Shown here in pieces: positions 1-7,156 of a DNA stretch of 64,000 nt; the stretch's first letter is position 1; each line of letters begins with the position of its first letter. The notes under the pieces were generated by a model. It was not told where the DNA came from and searched no databases. It was given only the letters and a program-made list of their open reading frames with translations. The DNA is from Neobacillus kokaensis. GTDB lineage: Bacteria; Bacillota; Bacilli; Bacillales; Cytobacillaceae. The translations under genes were made by a program, and so were the position numbers. The DNA lies in the NCBI RefSeq assembly GCF_014656545.1, contig NZ_BNDS01000011.1, positions 1-64,000 of the forward strand, given 5' to 3'.

Positions 1-600
1 ATCAGGGCCTCTTTTTGACCGCTGACTCGATTTCAGACTCATCCCGGGCAGAATCAACTCTTCATTTTGACCGTTGACCTTGATTTCAGGCTCACCTCGG
101 GCAGAATCAACTCTTCATTTTGACCGTTGACCTTGGTTTCAAATCTTCTTGGGCAGAATCAGTGACTCTTTTTGACCGGTGGCTCGATTTCAGACTCATC
201 CCGGGCAGAAACTGTTCCTTATTTTTACCGTTGACTCGATTTCAGGCTCACCTCGGGCAGAATCAGTGACTCTTTTTGACCGTTTACCTTGATTTCAGAC
301 ACCCTCATGCAGAATCAGGCCTTTTTTTTGACCGGTGACCTTGTATTCAGGCTCACCTCGGGCAGAATCAGCTCTTCTTTTTGACCGTTTACCTTGATTT
401 CAGACACCCTCGGGCAGAATCAGGCCTTCTTTTTGACCGGTGACCTTGTATTCAGGCTCACCTCGGACAGAATCAGCTCTTCATTTTTACCGTTGACCTT
501 GGTTTTAGGCTCACCTCGGGCAGAATCAGCTCTTCATTTTTACCGGTGACTTTGGTTTCTGTCTTACCTCGGGCAGAATCAATGCCTCATTTTCGCTGTT
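1..600. repeat. 52-53-bp tandem repeat array (minisatellite)
   Basis: About eleven head-to-tail degenerate units. The anchor gggcagaatca recurs at about 46, 99, 151, 203 and 255 and continues to about 570, giving a period of 52-53 bp. Each unit holds a T-rich stretch, a gaccgttgacctt-like block and a ttcaggctcacctc block. Units are contiguous with no unique spacers, so this is not a CRISPR. No open frame runs through it. The array reaches the window edge and may extend further left. Confidence 0.9.
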
Positions 601-788
601 GACCTTTATTTACCCCTAACCTCAACCGAATTAGCATTTTATTTTTTTAAAAACTGAAATGTCATAATGAAAGATCTTAGCGAATAAGTATGTACTAGGG
701 AAACGTAAGTCTTTACTTATTCTTGGAGAAGCCGGGGGAATGAAAATTCACTTAGGTTTGGAGGAGAATTAGGATAGAAACCGAAGTA

Positions 789-848
789 ATGATCCAGCTG
801 CTCGCACTGATAGTGATGATCATTGGCCTGGCTACAAAAGAAAAGTAG
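789..848 (+). CDS. possible tiny hydrophobic peptide (19 aa)
   Basis: A 19-codon frame, almost entirely hydrophobic with a KEK tail, stops 16 bases before a strong hairpin terminator. A GGAGGAG element lies about 25 bases upstream, too far to be its own ribosome binding site. The size and single membrane span recall small membrane peptides and type I toxins, but no family is recognised and this may be chance. Nothing else gene-like is visible between 600 and 978. Confidence 0.2.
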   Translation: MIQLLALIVMIIGLATKEK

Positions 849-863
849 GACATGAAATCTCAA

Positions 864-903
864 GAAAAACGAGCCATCAAAAATTGATAGGCTCGTTTTT
901 CTA
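864..903. terminator. bidirectional Rho-independent terminator
   Basis: AAAAACGAGCC pairs with GGCTCGTTTTT around an AT-rich loop, with T tracts on both strands. It can end minus-strand fdhD transcription (the gene stops at 978) and any plus-strand transcript from 600-860. Confidence 0.75.
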
Positions 904-977
904 TTTAAAATTGGATTTATGATAATGCTAAATGCCTCTTTAGTGCCTACGCCTTGTTCTACCATTGGCAGTAGCCG

Positions 978-1781
978 TTAGTTCGCTAATTCAGGTATCA
1001 TAATCCGTTCTGGATGTGTATAAATGTTTAATGCCTTTTTACGAATAAAACCGACAGTTGTAATACCTAGTTCCTGTGCTAAACGTAAGGCAAGTTCGGT
1101 CGGAGCAGACCTAGAAAGTACCGTACCACATTTGATTTTTGCGACCTTTAATAAGACTTCAGAGGAAATACGGCCGCTAAAGACAATCACTTTATCCTCG
1201 ATTGAAATCGAATGCTTTAGACAGTAGCCATAGATTTTATCTAGGGCATTATGTCTGCCAATATCTGTTCTTGCCACAACCATGCCATTTTTATCACATA
1301 ACGCCGCATTATGAACACCGCCCGTTTCTTGAAAAATCGTGGATGACTCCTGCATACTTTCCATAAGCTGAAAGCAATCATCAATCGAAAGGACTTTATG
1401 TCTTGTTTCAATAGGCTTTACGGTTCTGGCATCATTATAAAAATAGAAGCTCTGACGGCTTTTTCCGCAGCAGGAGGTCACATAGCGCTTCGAGTGAAAC
1501 TGTTCATTAAATTTATTCACTCGATGTGTTGTAACAAGGACTTTGCCAATTGTTTCAATGACTTGTAATTCCTTAATATCCTCGAATCTGTTGATAATCC
1601 CCTCTGATGCCAAAAATCCGACAACGAGCTCCTCAATATGTTCCGGGCTGCAGACAAGGGTAGCGAATTCTTGTTCATTCAATATAATCGTGACCGGATA
1701 TTCCGTTACAATAACATCCAGTTGAACGACCACATTTTCATAACGGAGCACCTTGTTTGTTACCTGCATTTGGTGATCCAT
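978..1781 (-). CDS. fdhD: FdhD sulfurtransferase (formate dehydrogenase accessory protein), paralog 1
   Basis: FdhD passes sulfur from a cysteine desulfurase to the molybdenum cofactor of formate dehydrogenase-type enzymes, which activates them. The 267-aa length is normal. The conserved Cys pair is at 104-105 (SCCGKS), with the TGGVHNAAL and RTDIGRHNALDK blocks typical of the family further on. The ATG is preceded by GGGAGAGGAAAAAG, a good ribosome binding site. A second FdhD is encoded at 33954-34754 next to an intact molybdoenzyme. This copy instead sits downstream of a decayed Fe-S oxidoreductase fragment (1907-2245), so it looks like the survivor of an old fdh operon. It may still serve another molybdoenzyme elsewhere. 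Confidence 0.93.
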   Translation of the reverse strand: MDHQMQVTNKVLRYENVVVQLDVIVTEYPVTIILNEQEFATLVCSPEHIEELVVGFLASEGIINRFEDIKELQVIETIGKVLVTTHRVNKFNEQFHSKRYVTSCCGKSRQSFYFYNDARTVKPIETRHKVLSIDDCFQLMESMQESSTIFQETGGVHNAALCDKNGMVVARTDIGRHNALDKIYGYCLKHSISIEDKVIVFSGRISSEVLLKVAKIKCGTVLSRSAPTELALRLAQELGITTVGFIRKKALNIYTHPERIMIPELAN

Positions 1782-1906
1782 CTTTTTCCTCTCCCTTTTC
1801 CCCTTATTTTGCTTTTAGCTCAACGGAGGACTCAAAGACAAAACAGTCATAGCGATATCTTCCTCTATATTAATATCTGAAAAAAGGCGCAGCACCTTTG
1901 CCCCTA

Positions 1907-2245
1907 TTAATGATTCAAATTTTTCTTTGATAGACAAACGGTAATACACTGACCGCAGGAAACACATGGGGATTCATTAATGGCTTTTCTTGCCACCTCA
2001 GAAGCTGTAAGGATTATTTATCCCATCCTCTACTACCGTGGACAAGTGCGCATAATACTGCCGTTTACTTCACACATACACGTATCACAAATTTGAACAG
2101 GACCAAGAAATTCTAAATAAGAAATACGCGGATGCTGAAAGTCCTAGGAAAGAAGATAATCCAAAATCAGTGTACCTTGTTCGACCTTATGTGCAGTTCC
2201 GTTAATAAGTACATTTACTTTTTCCGACAAAATCAAACCCTTCAT
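1907..2245 (-). pseudogene. decayed N-terminal fragment of a 2Fe-2S/4Fe-4S oxidoreductase, probably formate dehydrogenase alpha subunit
   Basis: Reading the minus strand from an ATG at 2245 gives a 2Fe-2S ferredoxin-like start (KVNVLINGTAHKVEQGTL), then an in-frame TAG. The same frame resumes with HPRISYLEF and CDTCMCEVNG...RTC, the cysteine cluster of a [2Fe-2S] plant-type domain. A frameshift leads into TVVEDGIN and another into TASEVARKAINESP followed by CVSCGQCITVC, a 4Fe-4S ligand set. That is at least one stop and two frameshifts, with everything downstream lost. This arrangement matches the N-terminus of Bacillus FdhA (YrhE/YjgC) or related Fe-S hydrogenase-type subunits. It lies directly upstream of fdhD on the same strand, supporting a former fdhA-fdhD unit. 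The rest of the 1782-2375 gap shows no gene. Confidence 0.7.
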
Positions 2246-2314
2246 TATTATTTATTTTAATAAAAGGGATATGTCAATAACAATAATAATATAATTAAAA
2301 ACAACATTAATTTA

Positions 2315-2343
2315 TTGCAAAACGATAAATCTTGTATTATAGT
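2315..2343 (+). promoter_or_regulatory. sigma-A promoter for the DUF2975 operon
   Basis: TTGCAA and TATAGT hexamers separated by 17 bp, about 30 bases ahead of the first DUF2975 gene. Confidence 0.6.
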
Positions 2344-2375
2344 CATTTTATCATTAAATCAGTGAGGTGCTTTAA

Positions 2376-2849
2376 ATGAATGTTAAACAAGGTTCAACCA
2401 CTTTCTTAAAAGTAATTATTTTTCTGATTGGAATTGCGGTGTTTGCTTTGTGTATCTTTTGGTTACCTGAGATAGCCATTAAAGATGCAAAGGTACATCC
2501 AGATACAGCATATTTCCTAATCCCCTTTATAGTTTGTGCATATGGATTCAGTATTACGTTTTCTGTTGCGTTGTACCAAGCATTTAAACTATTAACTTAT
2601 ATCGAAATGAACAATGCTTTCTCCGAGTTATCACTTAAATCTTTAAAGGTTATAAAAAAATGTGCTTTTACAGTCATTTTTCTCATTCTGTTAGGAATAG
2701 TAAGCTTAAAAGTGCTTGTTAAAGTTACAGGTGACGATGCAGCAGGTCCAATTTCACTATGTCTAATGGGTATTTTGGCAACAAGTATCATCGCAGCCAT
2801 TATCAGCGTACTTCAAAAGCCATTAAAAAATTTCCTAGATAAAAAATAA
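2376..2849 (+). CDS. DUF2975 family membrane protein (first of a tandem pair)
   Basis: A 157-aa protein with four predicted membrane spans (about 12-32, 48-70, 95-115, 125-147). Its layout matches DUF2975 (Bacillus YoaS-like): FLIGIAVFALCIFWLP near the start, ALYQAFKLLTYIE in the middle, AFSELSLKSLK before span three. Function unknown. DUF2975 genes are usually followed by a small YozG-type XRE regulator, and one follows here after a second DUF2975 copy. It begins after AGTGAGGTGCTTTAA, an acceptable ribosome binding site. The three genes are 15 bases apart and surely co-transcribed. Confidence 0.85.
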   Translation: MNVKQGSTTFLKVIIFLIGIAVFALCIFWLPEIAIKDAKVHPDTAYFLIPFIVCAYGFSITFSVALYQAFKLLTYIEMNNAFSELSLKSLKVIKKCAFTVIFLILLGIVSLKVLVKVTGDDAAGPISLCLMGILATSIIAAIISVLQKPLKNFLDKK

Positions 2850-2864
2850 AAAAGAGGTATATAA

Positions 2865-3344
2865 ATGAAAAATGCATCCACATTGTTTTTAAAATTAGCG
2901 GTTATTCTTTTGGGAATTGCAACTCTTGCATTGTGCATATTTTTAGTGCCTAAGTTCGGGAATTTTGCTGGAGGATTGTATCCAGATTTTGCTTATATAA
3001 AATATTTCGTTTTTATCGTGATGTATGGAGCTGCTGTGCCTTTTTACTTTGCTCTCTATCAGGCTTTCAACCTTTTACGGTACATAGACGAGAAGACAGC
3101 GTTCTCGGAATTATCTGTAAAGGCGATAAAGAACATAAAGTGCTGTGCAATTACGATCAGTGGTTTGTATGTATTAGGTTTGCCACTCTTTCATTTTATA
3201 GCGAAGAAAGTTGACCCTCCTATCGGATTAATGGGACTCATCATTATTTTTGCTTCGTTGGTTATCGCCGTTCTTGCTACTATCCTCCAACGGCTTCTAC
3301 AAGAAGCAATTAACATAAAATCAGAAAATGATTTAACGATTTGA
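2865..3344 (+). CDS. DUF2975 family membrane protein (second of a tandem pair)
   Basis: 159 aa, clearly paralogous to the preceding gene: both share the FLK..V.LIGIA..ALCIF opening, the ALYQAFxLLxYI block and AFSELSxKxxKxIK. Four membrane spans. This copy keeps the C-terminal LQRLLQEAINIKSENDLTI tail typical of the family, whereas the first copy has a shorter tail. A tandem duplication followed by divergence is the simplest explanation. It precedes the XRE regulator by 15 bases and has an AAAGAGGT ribosome binding site. Function unknown. Confidence 0.87.
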   Translation: MKNASTLFLKLAVILLGIATLALCIFLVPKFGNFAGGLYPDFAYIKYFVFIVMYGAAVPFYFALYQAFNLLRYIDEKTAFSELSVKAIKNIKCCAITISGLYVLGLPLFHFIAKKVDPPIGLMGLIIIFASLVIAVLATILQRLLQEAINIKSENDLTI

Positions 3345-3359
3345 GGTGGAGGATAGGAT

Positions 3360-3575
3360 ATGGCAATTATTATTAATATTGATGTGATGTTAGCAAAACG
3401 AAAAATGAGCGTAACGGAGCTCTTGGAGAAGGTTGGTAATACTATAGAGAATCTTTCCATTCTGAAAAATGGGAATGCCAAAGCGGTTCGTTTTTCAACA
3501 TTAGAAGCGATATGTAAGACTTTTATATTTTGTACTCCAAAACTGAACTACTTAATAATAAGATTGTTTTTATGA
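3360..3575 (+). CDS. small XRE/YozG-type HTH regulator with altered C-terminus
   Basis: 71 aa. The first 55 residues match the compact Cro/C1-type regulators that accompany DUF2975 genes: IIINIDVMLAKRKMSVTEL, an NLSILKNGNAKAVRFSTLEAICK recognition region, and a strong GAGGTGGAGGATAG ribosome binding site. In the family the tail normally reads like LECQPGDILEY. Here it reads FIFCTPKLNY and runs into a hydrophobic stretch. This looks like a small deletion or frameshift that has altered the dimerisation end. DNA binding may survive, but the protein could also be inactive. Confidence 0.75.
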   Translation: MAIIINIDVMLAKRKMSVTELLEKVGNTIENLSILKNGNAKAVRFSTLEAICKTFIFCTPKLNYLIIRLFL

Positions 3576-3731
3576 AGGCGCTTATATTTTTTCCAGCTTC
3601 TTGGATTGCCGATAAAGTTAGAATCAGAATCCCCCCTGTTTTCGTAAAAAGCTATAATATTAATTTATAACCAAATTAACATGCATATTGACAACTTGTA
3701 AATAATGGGATTTATGATTTTTTGCTAAAAA

Positions 3732-3766
3732 GCACCAAGTGAAAAATCCACATGGTGCCTGACACC
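3732..3766. repeat. degenerate copy of the GGTGTCAGGCACC palindrome
   Basis: GCACCAAGTGAAAAATCCACATGGTGCCTGACACC: the right arm is intact and the left arm is truncated and mutated. It lies just beyond the stop of the minus-strand gene at 3769 and could act as its terminator hairpin. Confidence 0.8.
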
Positions 3767-3768
3767 CT

Positions 3769-4725
3769 TTATATACTCACCTTTGAAATATCTTGTAAAC
3801 TTTTTAAAAAGGAATCTAATTCTGATTCGGTTTTAAACACATACATGTAACCGTAACTAATTGGGTTATCTCCTTTATTTTTTTCTTTAGGAAATTGTCT
3901 TAACGCTGTACTGCTGCGAAGTTTACCTGTACTCTTTAATTCCTCGTGCTTTTCCACAAAGACTGGGTTTAGCACAATGCTTGTTTCTTTATTGTCTAGC
4001 ATGTACACCATTTCATAGCTTAGTTTATGTTTAAACTCCACTGCTTTTCGGGTTTCATAGGATATAAAATAATTATTCTCATCAAAAACCCTGCAAAAGC
4101 TCTCTTTTTCTTTGCTTAATGGGTGTATAACCCCTTCTCTAGTTTGGCGCGGGGCTTTTTGTTGATTTTCTACTTGTGCTTTAGCAGCTGAATCCTCTAC
4201 AGAATGATTTGTCCTTTCGTTCTCCAGCTTAATGGCTCCCATTTGCCGCTGCACCTCTTCTCTAATCCGGTCATCCAAATCTTCCTTTGAAATTGGACTT
4301 GGATTGGTTTGAATAGGAAGTTTATAGGCCGGAGCTTCAAAATCATAGCTGACATATACCTGCATGTACCAAACACTAATTTCAAATAATTGCTTATGAG
4401 CCTCCAGCACATCTTTTGTCTCGATTTCTTGTACATTGTGCGCCGCTTTGTTCCCCATTTTTCGAATCCACTCAAGCTTTGAATAAATTTCCTCATTAAT
4501 GATATCCTGACGATATAATTTATGTATTCTTTCAGCCGGCTTTAATGGGTATACCTTCTCTAACTCCTCTTTTTGACTGATTATTTTAACTAGCTCCTCA
4601 GTATATAATCGGGCCTGAATTAACGTCGCATGCGCCTGCTCAAACAATTGATCCTCTATCTTCCCTGCCAAATCAGCCAGGTCGGTTGAAAATTGTCTAA
4701 CAAAATCAAATAAACGGTAGCTCAT
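3769..4725 (-). CDS. DUF4145-like hypothetical protein
   Basis: 318 aa. The N-terminal 140 residues are helical and match the HEPN-like DUF4145 pattern: ARLYTEELVKII, then a block ending in RKMGNKAAHN, the conserved Asn-x-x-x-His signature region. A charged, low-complexity linker (about 155-200) leads to a C-terminal domain I do not recognise. The second Met is preferred as start because GGAGG lies 5 bases before it, inside the first possible codons. The gene stands alone. HEPN-like DUF4145 domains are often found in restriction and defence proteins, but no partner is present, so no such role is claimed. Confidence 0.7.
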   Translation of the reverse strand: MSYRLFDFVRQFSTDLADLAGKIEDQLFEQAHATLIQARLYTEELVKIISQKEELEKVYPLKPAERIHKLYRQDIINEEIYSKLEWIRKMGNKAAHNVQEIETKDVLEAHKQLFEISVWYMQVYVSYDFEAPAYKLPIQTNPSPISKEDLDDRIREEVQRQMGAIKLENERTNHSVEDSAAKAQVENQQKAPRQTREGVIHPLSKEKESFCRVFDENNYFISYETRKAVEFKHKLSYEMVYMLDNKETSIVLNPVFVEKHEELKSTGKLRSSTALRQFPKEKNKGDNPISYGYMYVFKTESELDSFLKSLQDISKVSI

Positions 4726-4854
4726 GGTTTCCTCCATTAAAAAAGCATTTTTATTAGTATGATAGTATCATATTTTTATTAAATAAGACCTGATTTTTGA
4801 AAATGAATAAGAATTGCGTTCCAACTGGCTATCTACAATGAAAAAATCCGTTAT

Positions 4855-4995
4855 ATGCAAGAAGTGATCTCATTGATTAACGAAGAACTAAATATTACAT
4901 ATTCCTGGATAACCTTTTTAAACCCGACGGAAACCCCAATTTTCACAGCTACTGTGAAAAAAGAAATGCCATTGACATTGAAGAGTAAGGAATAG
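4855..4995 (+). CDS. 46-aa ORF, possibly the tail of a decayed gene
   Basis: The frame is open from about 4806, before the first Met, and reads like real protein (MQEVISLINEELNITY, then NPTETPIFTATVKKEM). It ends just before a palindromic repeat. There is no convincing ribosome binding site at the Met, so it looks more like a surviving C-terminal fragment than an active gene. No family is recognised. Confidence 0.3.
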   Translation: MQEVISLINEELNITYSWITFLNPTETPIFTATVKKEMPLTLKSKE

Positions 4996-5005
4996 AAGAG
5001 TAAAG

Positions 5006-5048
5006 GGTGTCAGGCACAATGTGAATTTTTCACATTGTGCCTGACACC
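5006..5048. repeat. GGTGTCAGGCAC palindrome with compensatory arm change
   Basis: Full-length 43-bp hairpin. Unlike most copies (CACCATGTG), the left arm reads CACAATGTG and the right arm CACATTGTG, so both sides changed together and pairing is kept. Confidence 0.9.
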
Positions 5049-5061
5049 CCTCTTTTTATTC

Positions 5062-5244
5062 CTATATCCATTGAATAGAGCTAAACTCGCCGTGCGGATG
5101 GTGTTGAAGTTTAAATCTACGATATTCGTATTCTAATTTTGAAAGCGACATTTCGTAAAGCTGTTTGTCCTCTTTATCATATACATTAAAAAAGACTAAT
5201 TTATTTATAAGCTTTTGCTTCTTTTTTTCAGCATTATTTCTCAT
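5062..5244 (-). CDS. FbpA-like (Fur-regulated basic protein family) small protein
   Basis: 60 aa, basic, with NAEKKKQKLINKLVFFNVY followed by LYEMSLSKLEYEYRRF, which fits the short Fur-regulated basic protein A family of Bacillus. FbpA proteins in B. subtilis help the FsrA small RNA carry out the iron-sparing response. The ATG at 5244 is chosen because GGGGAG lies 8 bases upstream; the GTG at 5253 overlaps that site. A palindrome resembling a Fur box lies 43 bases upstream (5287-5299), consistent with iron control. Family assignment is from memory of a short motif. Confidence 0.65.
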   Translation of the reverse strand: MRNNAEKKKQKLINKLVFFNVYDKEDKQLYEMSLSKLEYEYRRFKLQHHPHGEFSSIQWI

Positions 5245-5286
5245 TAGAAACACTCCCCTAATTTGTATATGTTTCTTTCTTGTATC

Positions 5287-5299
5287 GTTAATGATTAAC
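5287..5299 (-). promoter_or_regulatory. candidate Fur box
   Basis: GTTAATGATTAAC, a perfect 6-1-6 inverted repeat. Against the 13-bp core GATAATnATTATC it differs at two symmetric positions. It lies upstream of the FbpA-like gene. Confidence 0.5.
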
Positions 5300-5386
5300 T
5301 TTAAAGACTGGTCGGTTTATTTATTAATTTTATTATAAACTCATAATTCCTATCTGTAAAGTATGAATTAAGAATATTATCTCTTC

Positions 5387-5441
5387 CATTGAAAAAAACA
5401 CCATGTGAATTTTTCACATGGTGCCTGACACCTTTTCAATG
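5387..5441. repeat. partial palindrome inside a CATTGAAAA/TTTTCAATG inverted pair
   Basis: The left arm lacks its outer GGTGTCAGG half, while the right arm is complete. The remnant is bracketed by an outer 9-bp inverted repeat, giving an extended hairpin just past the potassium channel stop, where it may serve as terminator. Confidence 0.75.
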
Positions 5442-5445
5442 TCCC

Positions 5446-6156
5446 TTACTTATTATGCTCCTTCTGGTATGCCTTCAGCTGTTCAATCATGACGAGAAGT
5501 TCCGGTTCGGTTATAGACGGATAGTCATCGATTTTGTCCCTTACATACTTGAGTTGTTCGGGGAGGTCACCGGTTTTGTTTGAAAAGAATGAGGCTACCG
5601 TTCCGGTTACAACCCCGATTAACCCGATTCCGACGAACATCAGCACACTCGCGATAATTCGGCCAACATCTGTTTCGGGGTACAAATCCCCATACCCCAC
5701 AGTTGTTGTTGTTACGACTGTCCACCATAGAGCATCTCCATAGCTTTCAAAGCTTGGTTCAATCCAGGTCATCGGTATCGCAGTTAAAAAAAGGAGGGCA
5801 ACAACTGAAACAAATAATTTATCCAGGCGATATTTTTCAATTAGCAGATCAAAAATGGAATTGTTTCTTTTTATAACGAGGATGAGCCTTATTAAGCGTA
5901 CTAAACGGATTAAACGGATTGCTCTAAATAACTGATCAACGGGGATTAGGGCAAGGAGCTCAATCGGATGACTTTTAACAAATTCCCATTTATTCTTACT
6001 CAAAAATAGTCGAATTAGATAATCAGCGGCAAAAAGGCCCCAAACAAACCAGCCCAACACTAGATCTTCACGTTCAGGCAATTCAGCAGCTATGGAAAAA
6101 ATAATAAGTCCCGCAAGTAAACATTCATAAATAAAACCAATCTTCTTTTTTGACAA
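5446..6156 (-). CDS. voltage-gated-type potassium channel
   Basis: 236 aa, a six-span K+ channel of the KvAP-like class. The selectivity filter TVGYGD is at 152-157 in the pore loop. An S4-like segment at about 78-97 carries arginines at nearly every third position, the voltage-sensor pattern. Further spans lie at about 8-25, 33-52, 111-130 and 172-195. The C-terminus is a short cytoplasmic helix with no RCK domain. Translation probably starts at TTG 6156, preceded by GAGGTGG. The gene is monocistronic, and its role (potential or K+ homeostasis) is inferred from the family. Confidence 0.9.
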   Translation of the reverse strand: MSKKKIGFIYECLLAGLIIFSIAAELPEREDLVLGWFVWGLFAADYLIRLFLSKNKWEFVKSHPIELLALIPVDQLFRAIRLIRLVRLIRLILVIKRNNSIFDLLIEKYRLDKLFVSVVALLFLTAIPMTWIEPSFESYGDALWWTVVTTTTVGYGDLYPETDVGRIIASVLMFVGIGLIGVVTGTVASFFSNKTGDLPEQLKYVRDKIDDYPSITEPELLVMIEQLKAYQKEHNK

Positions 6157-6346
6157 ACTACCACCTCAACACTACAAATTTCCCTTTCTATTTTAAAGGA
6201 AAAACTTCTGTGATAACAAGGGGAGATTTTCTAACGAAAATACGACCGCAAAAATTGCAACACGCCTCCGCATATAATCGTTTCACTTTATTCCTTTTCC
6301 ATCTTCTACTATTATAGGTAGTAAAGAATGTAAAGGAGTTTATCAC

Positions 6347-6811
6347 ATGATTAATGTATTGTTCGTTTGTCTCGGCAATATCTGCCGTTCCCCGATGGCT
6401 GAAGCTTTATTTCGGGACTTAGTAAAAAAGGAAAAGCTGGAGGATCAAATTTCGGTCGATTCCGCCGCTACCAGCTCATGGCATATTGGCTCGCCTCCCC
6501 ATAATGGAACACTTGCAATTTTAAAAAAATACAACATTTCATCCGAGGGTCTGACCGGCCGGCAATTAACGAAAGATGACTTTGAAAAGTTCGATTATAT
6601 CATCGGGATGGACGAAAGCAACACAAAAAATATCGCCTCCATTACCGGCCAGCCAAAACACCCAAAGATCATCCGCTTACTTGATCTAACGGATCACTAC
6701 AAAGACGTTCCCGACCCTTATTACACCGGTGACTTCCAGGAAACATACGACCTTGTATCCGAAGGGTGCCAGGCACTTCTTAGAAAAATACGGAAAGAAC
6801 ATGGCTTATAA
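6347..6811 (+). CDS. low-molecular-weight protein tyrosine phosphatase (YfkJ-like)
   Basis: 154 aa. The active-site loop CLGNICRS (Cys8, Arg14) is the CX5R phosphatase signature, and the general acid Asp lies in DVPDPYYTG near residue 125. It hydrolyses phosphotyrosine in the cytoplasm; Bacillus YfkJ is linked to stress resistance. An AAAGGAGTTTATCAC ribosome binding site precedes the ATG. The gene is alone and followed by a strong terminator shared with the convergent gene. Confidence 0.93.
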   Translation: MINVLFVCLGNICRSPMAEALFRDLVKKEKLEDQISVDSAATSSWHIGSPPHNGTLAILKKYNISSEGLTGRQLTKDDFEKFDYIIGMDESNTKNIASITGQPKHPKIIRLLDLTDHYKDVPDPYYTGDFQETYDLVSEGCQALLRKIRKEHGL

Positions 6812-6816
6812 ATAAG

Positions 6817-6852
6817 AAAAATGCTGCGGCTTAATGGCTGCAGCATTTTTTT
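6817..6852. terminator. bidirectional terminator between convergent genes
   Basis: ATGCTGC..GC pairs with GC..GCAGCAT, flanked by A and T tracts on both sides, between the phosphatase and the monooxygenase gene. Confidence 0.85.
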
Positions 6853-6856
6853 CAAT

Positions 6857-7144
6857 CTATTTGATTTCCCTATAAATATTGAGCTCTCCGCTCTCCCGAA
6901 GTTTCTTGAGTTCAGGTAAAATTCTTACCATATGAGCACTTTGATTATGCTGCTCTAACGCCTTTTCATCTTCCCATTCCTCGAGCATCGTAAAGATAGC
7001 AGGATCCTTAATATCCTGATGAAGGGCATAATATAGGCAGCCGTTTTCTTTTCTTGTTTCAGCAACGAGTTCTTTTGCCAGCATGATATAATCTTCTGGA
7101 TTTACATCTGATTTTAACTTTGCTTTTGCAACTACTTTAATCAT
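6857..7144 (-). CDS. antibiotic biosynthesis monooxygenase (ABM/YgiN-like) domain protein
   Basis: 95 aa, a single ferredoxin-like ABM fold: a KVVAKAKLKSD first strand, a VAETRKENGCLYYALHQD middle and a FTMLEEWEDEKALEQH signature, as in YgiN-type quinol monooxygenases and heme-oxygenase-like relatives. Substrate unknown. It is the second gene of a two-gene unit with the HAD phosphatase upstream (12-base gap) and has a GGAGAGGGTTAC ribosome binding site. Confidence 0.85.
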   Translation of the reverse strand: MIKVVAKAKLKSDVNPEDYIMLAKELVAETRKENGCLYYALHQDIKDPAIFTMLEEWEDEKALEQHNQSAHMVRILPELKKLRESGELNIYREIK

Positions 7145-7156
7145 TGTAACCCTCTC

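Noticed and set aside
1..600. CRISPR array
   Set aside because: Units are contiguous and degenerate with no unique spacers, and no cas genes are present.
717..965. An 82-codon minus-strand frame
   Set aside because: It runs through a strong bidirectional terminator hairpin and has no ribosome binding site or family resemblance.
3769..4725. Abortive-infection or restriction role for the DUF4145-like protein
   Set aside because: DUF4145 is common in such systems, but no nuclease, methylase or toxin partner lies nearby.
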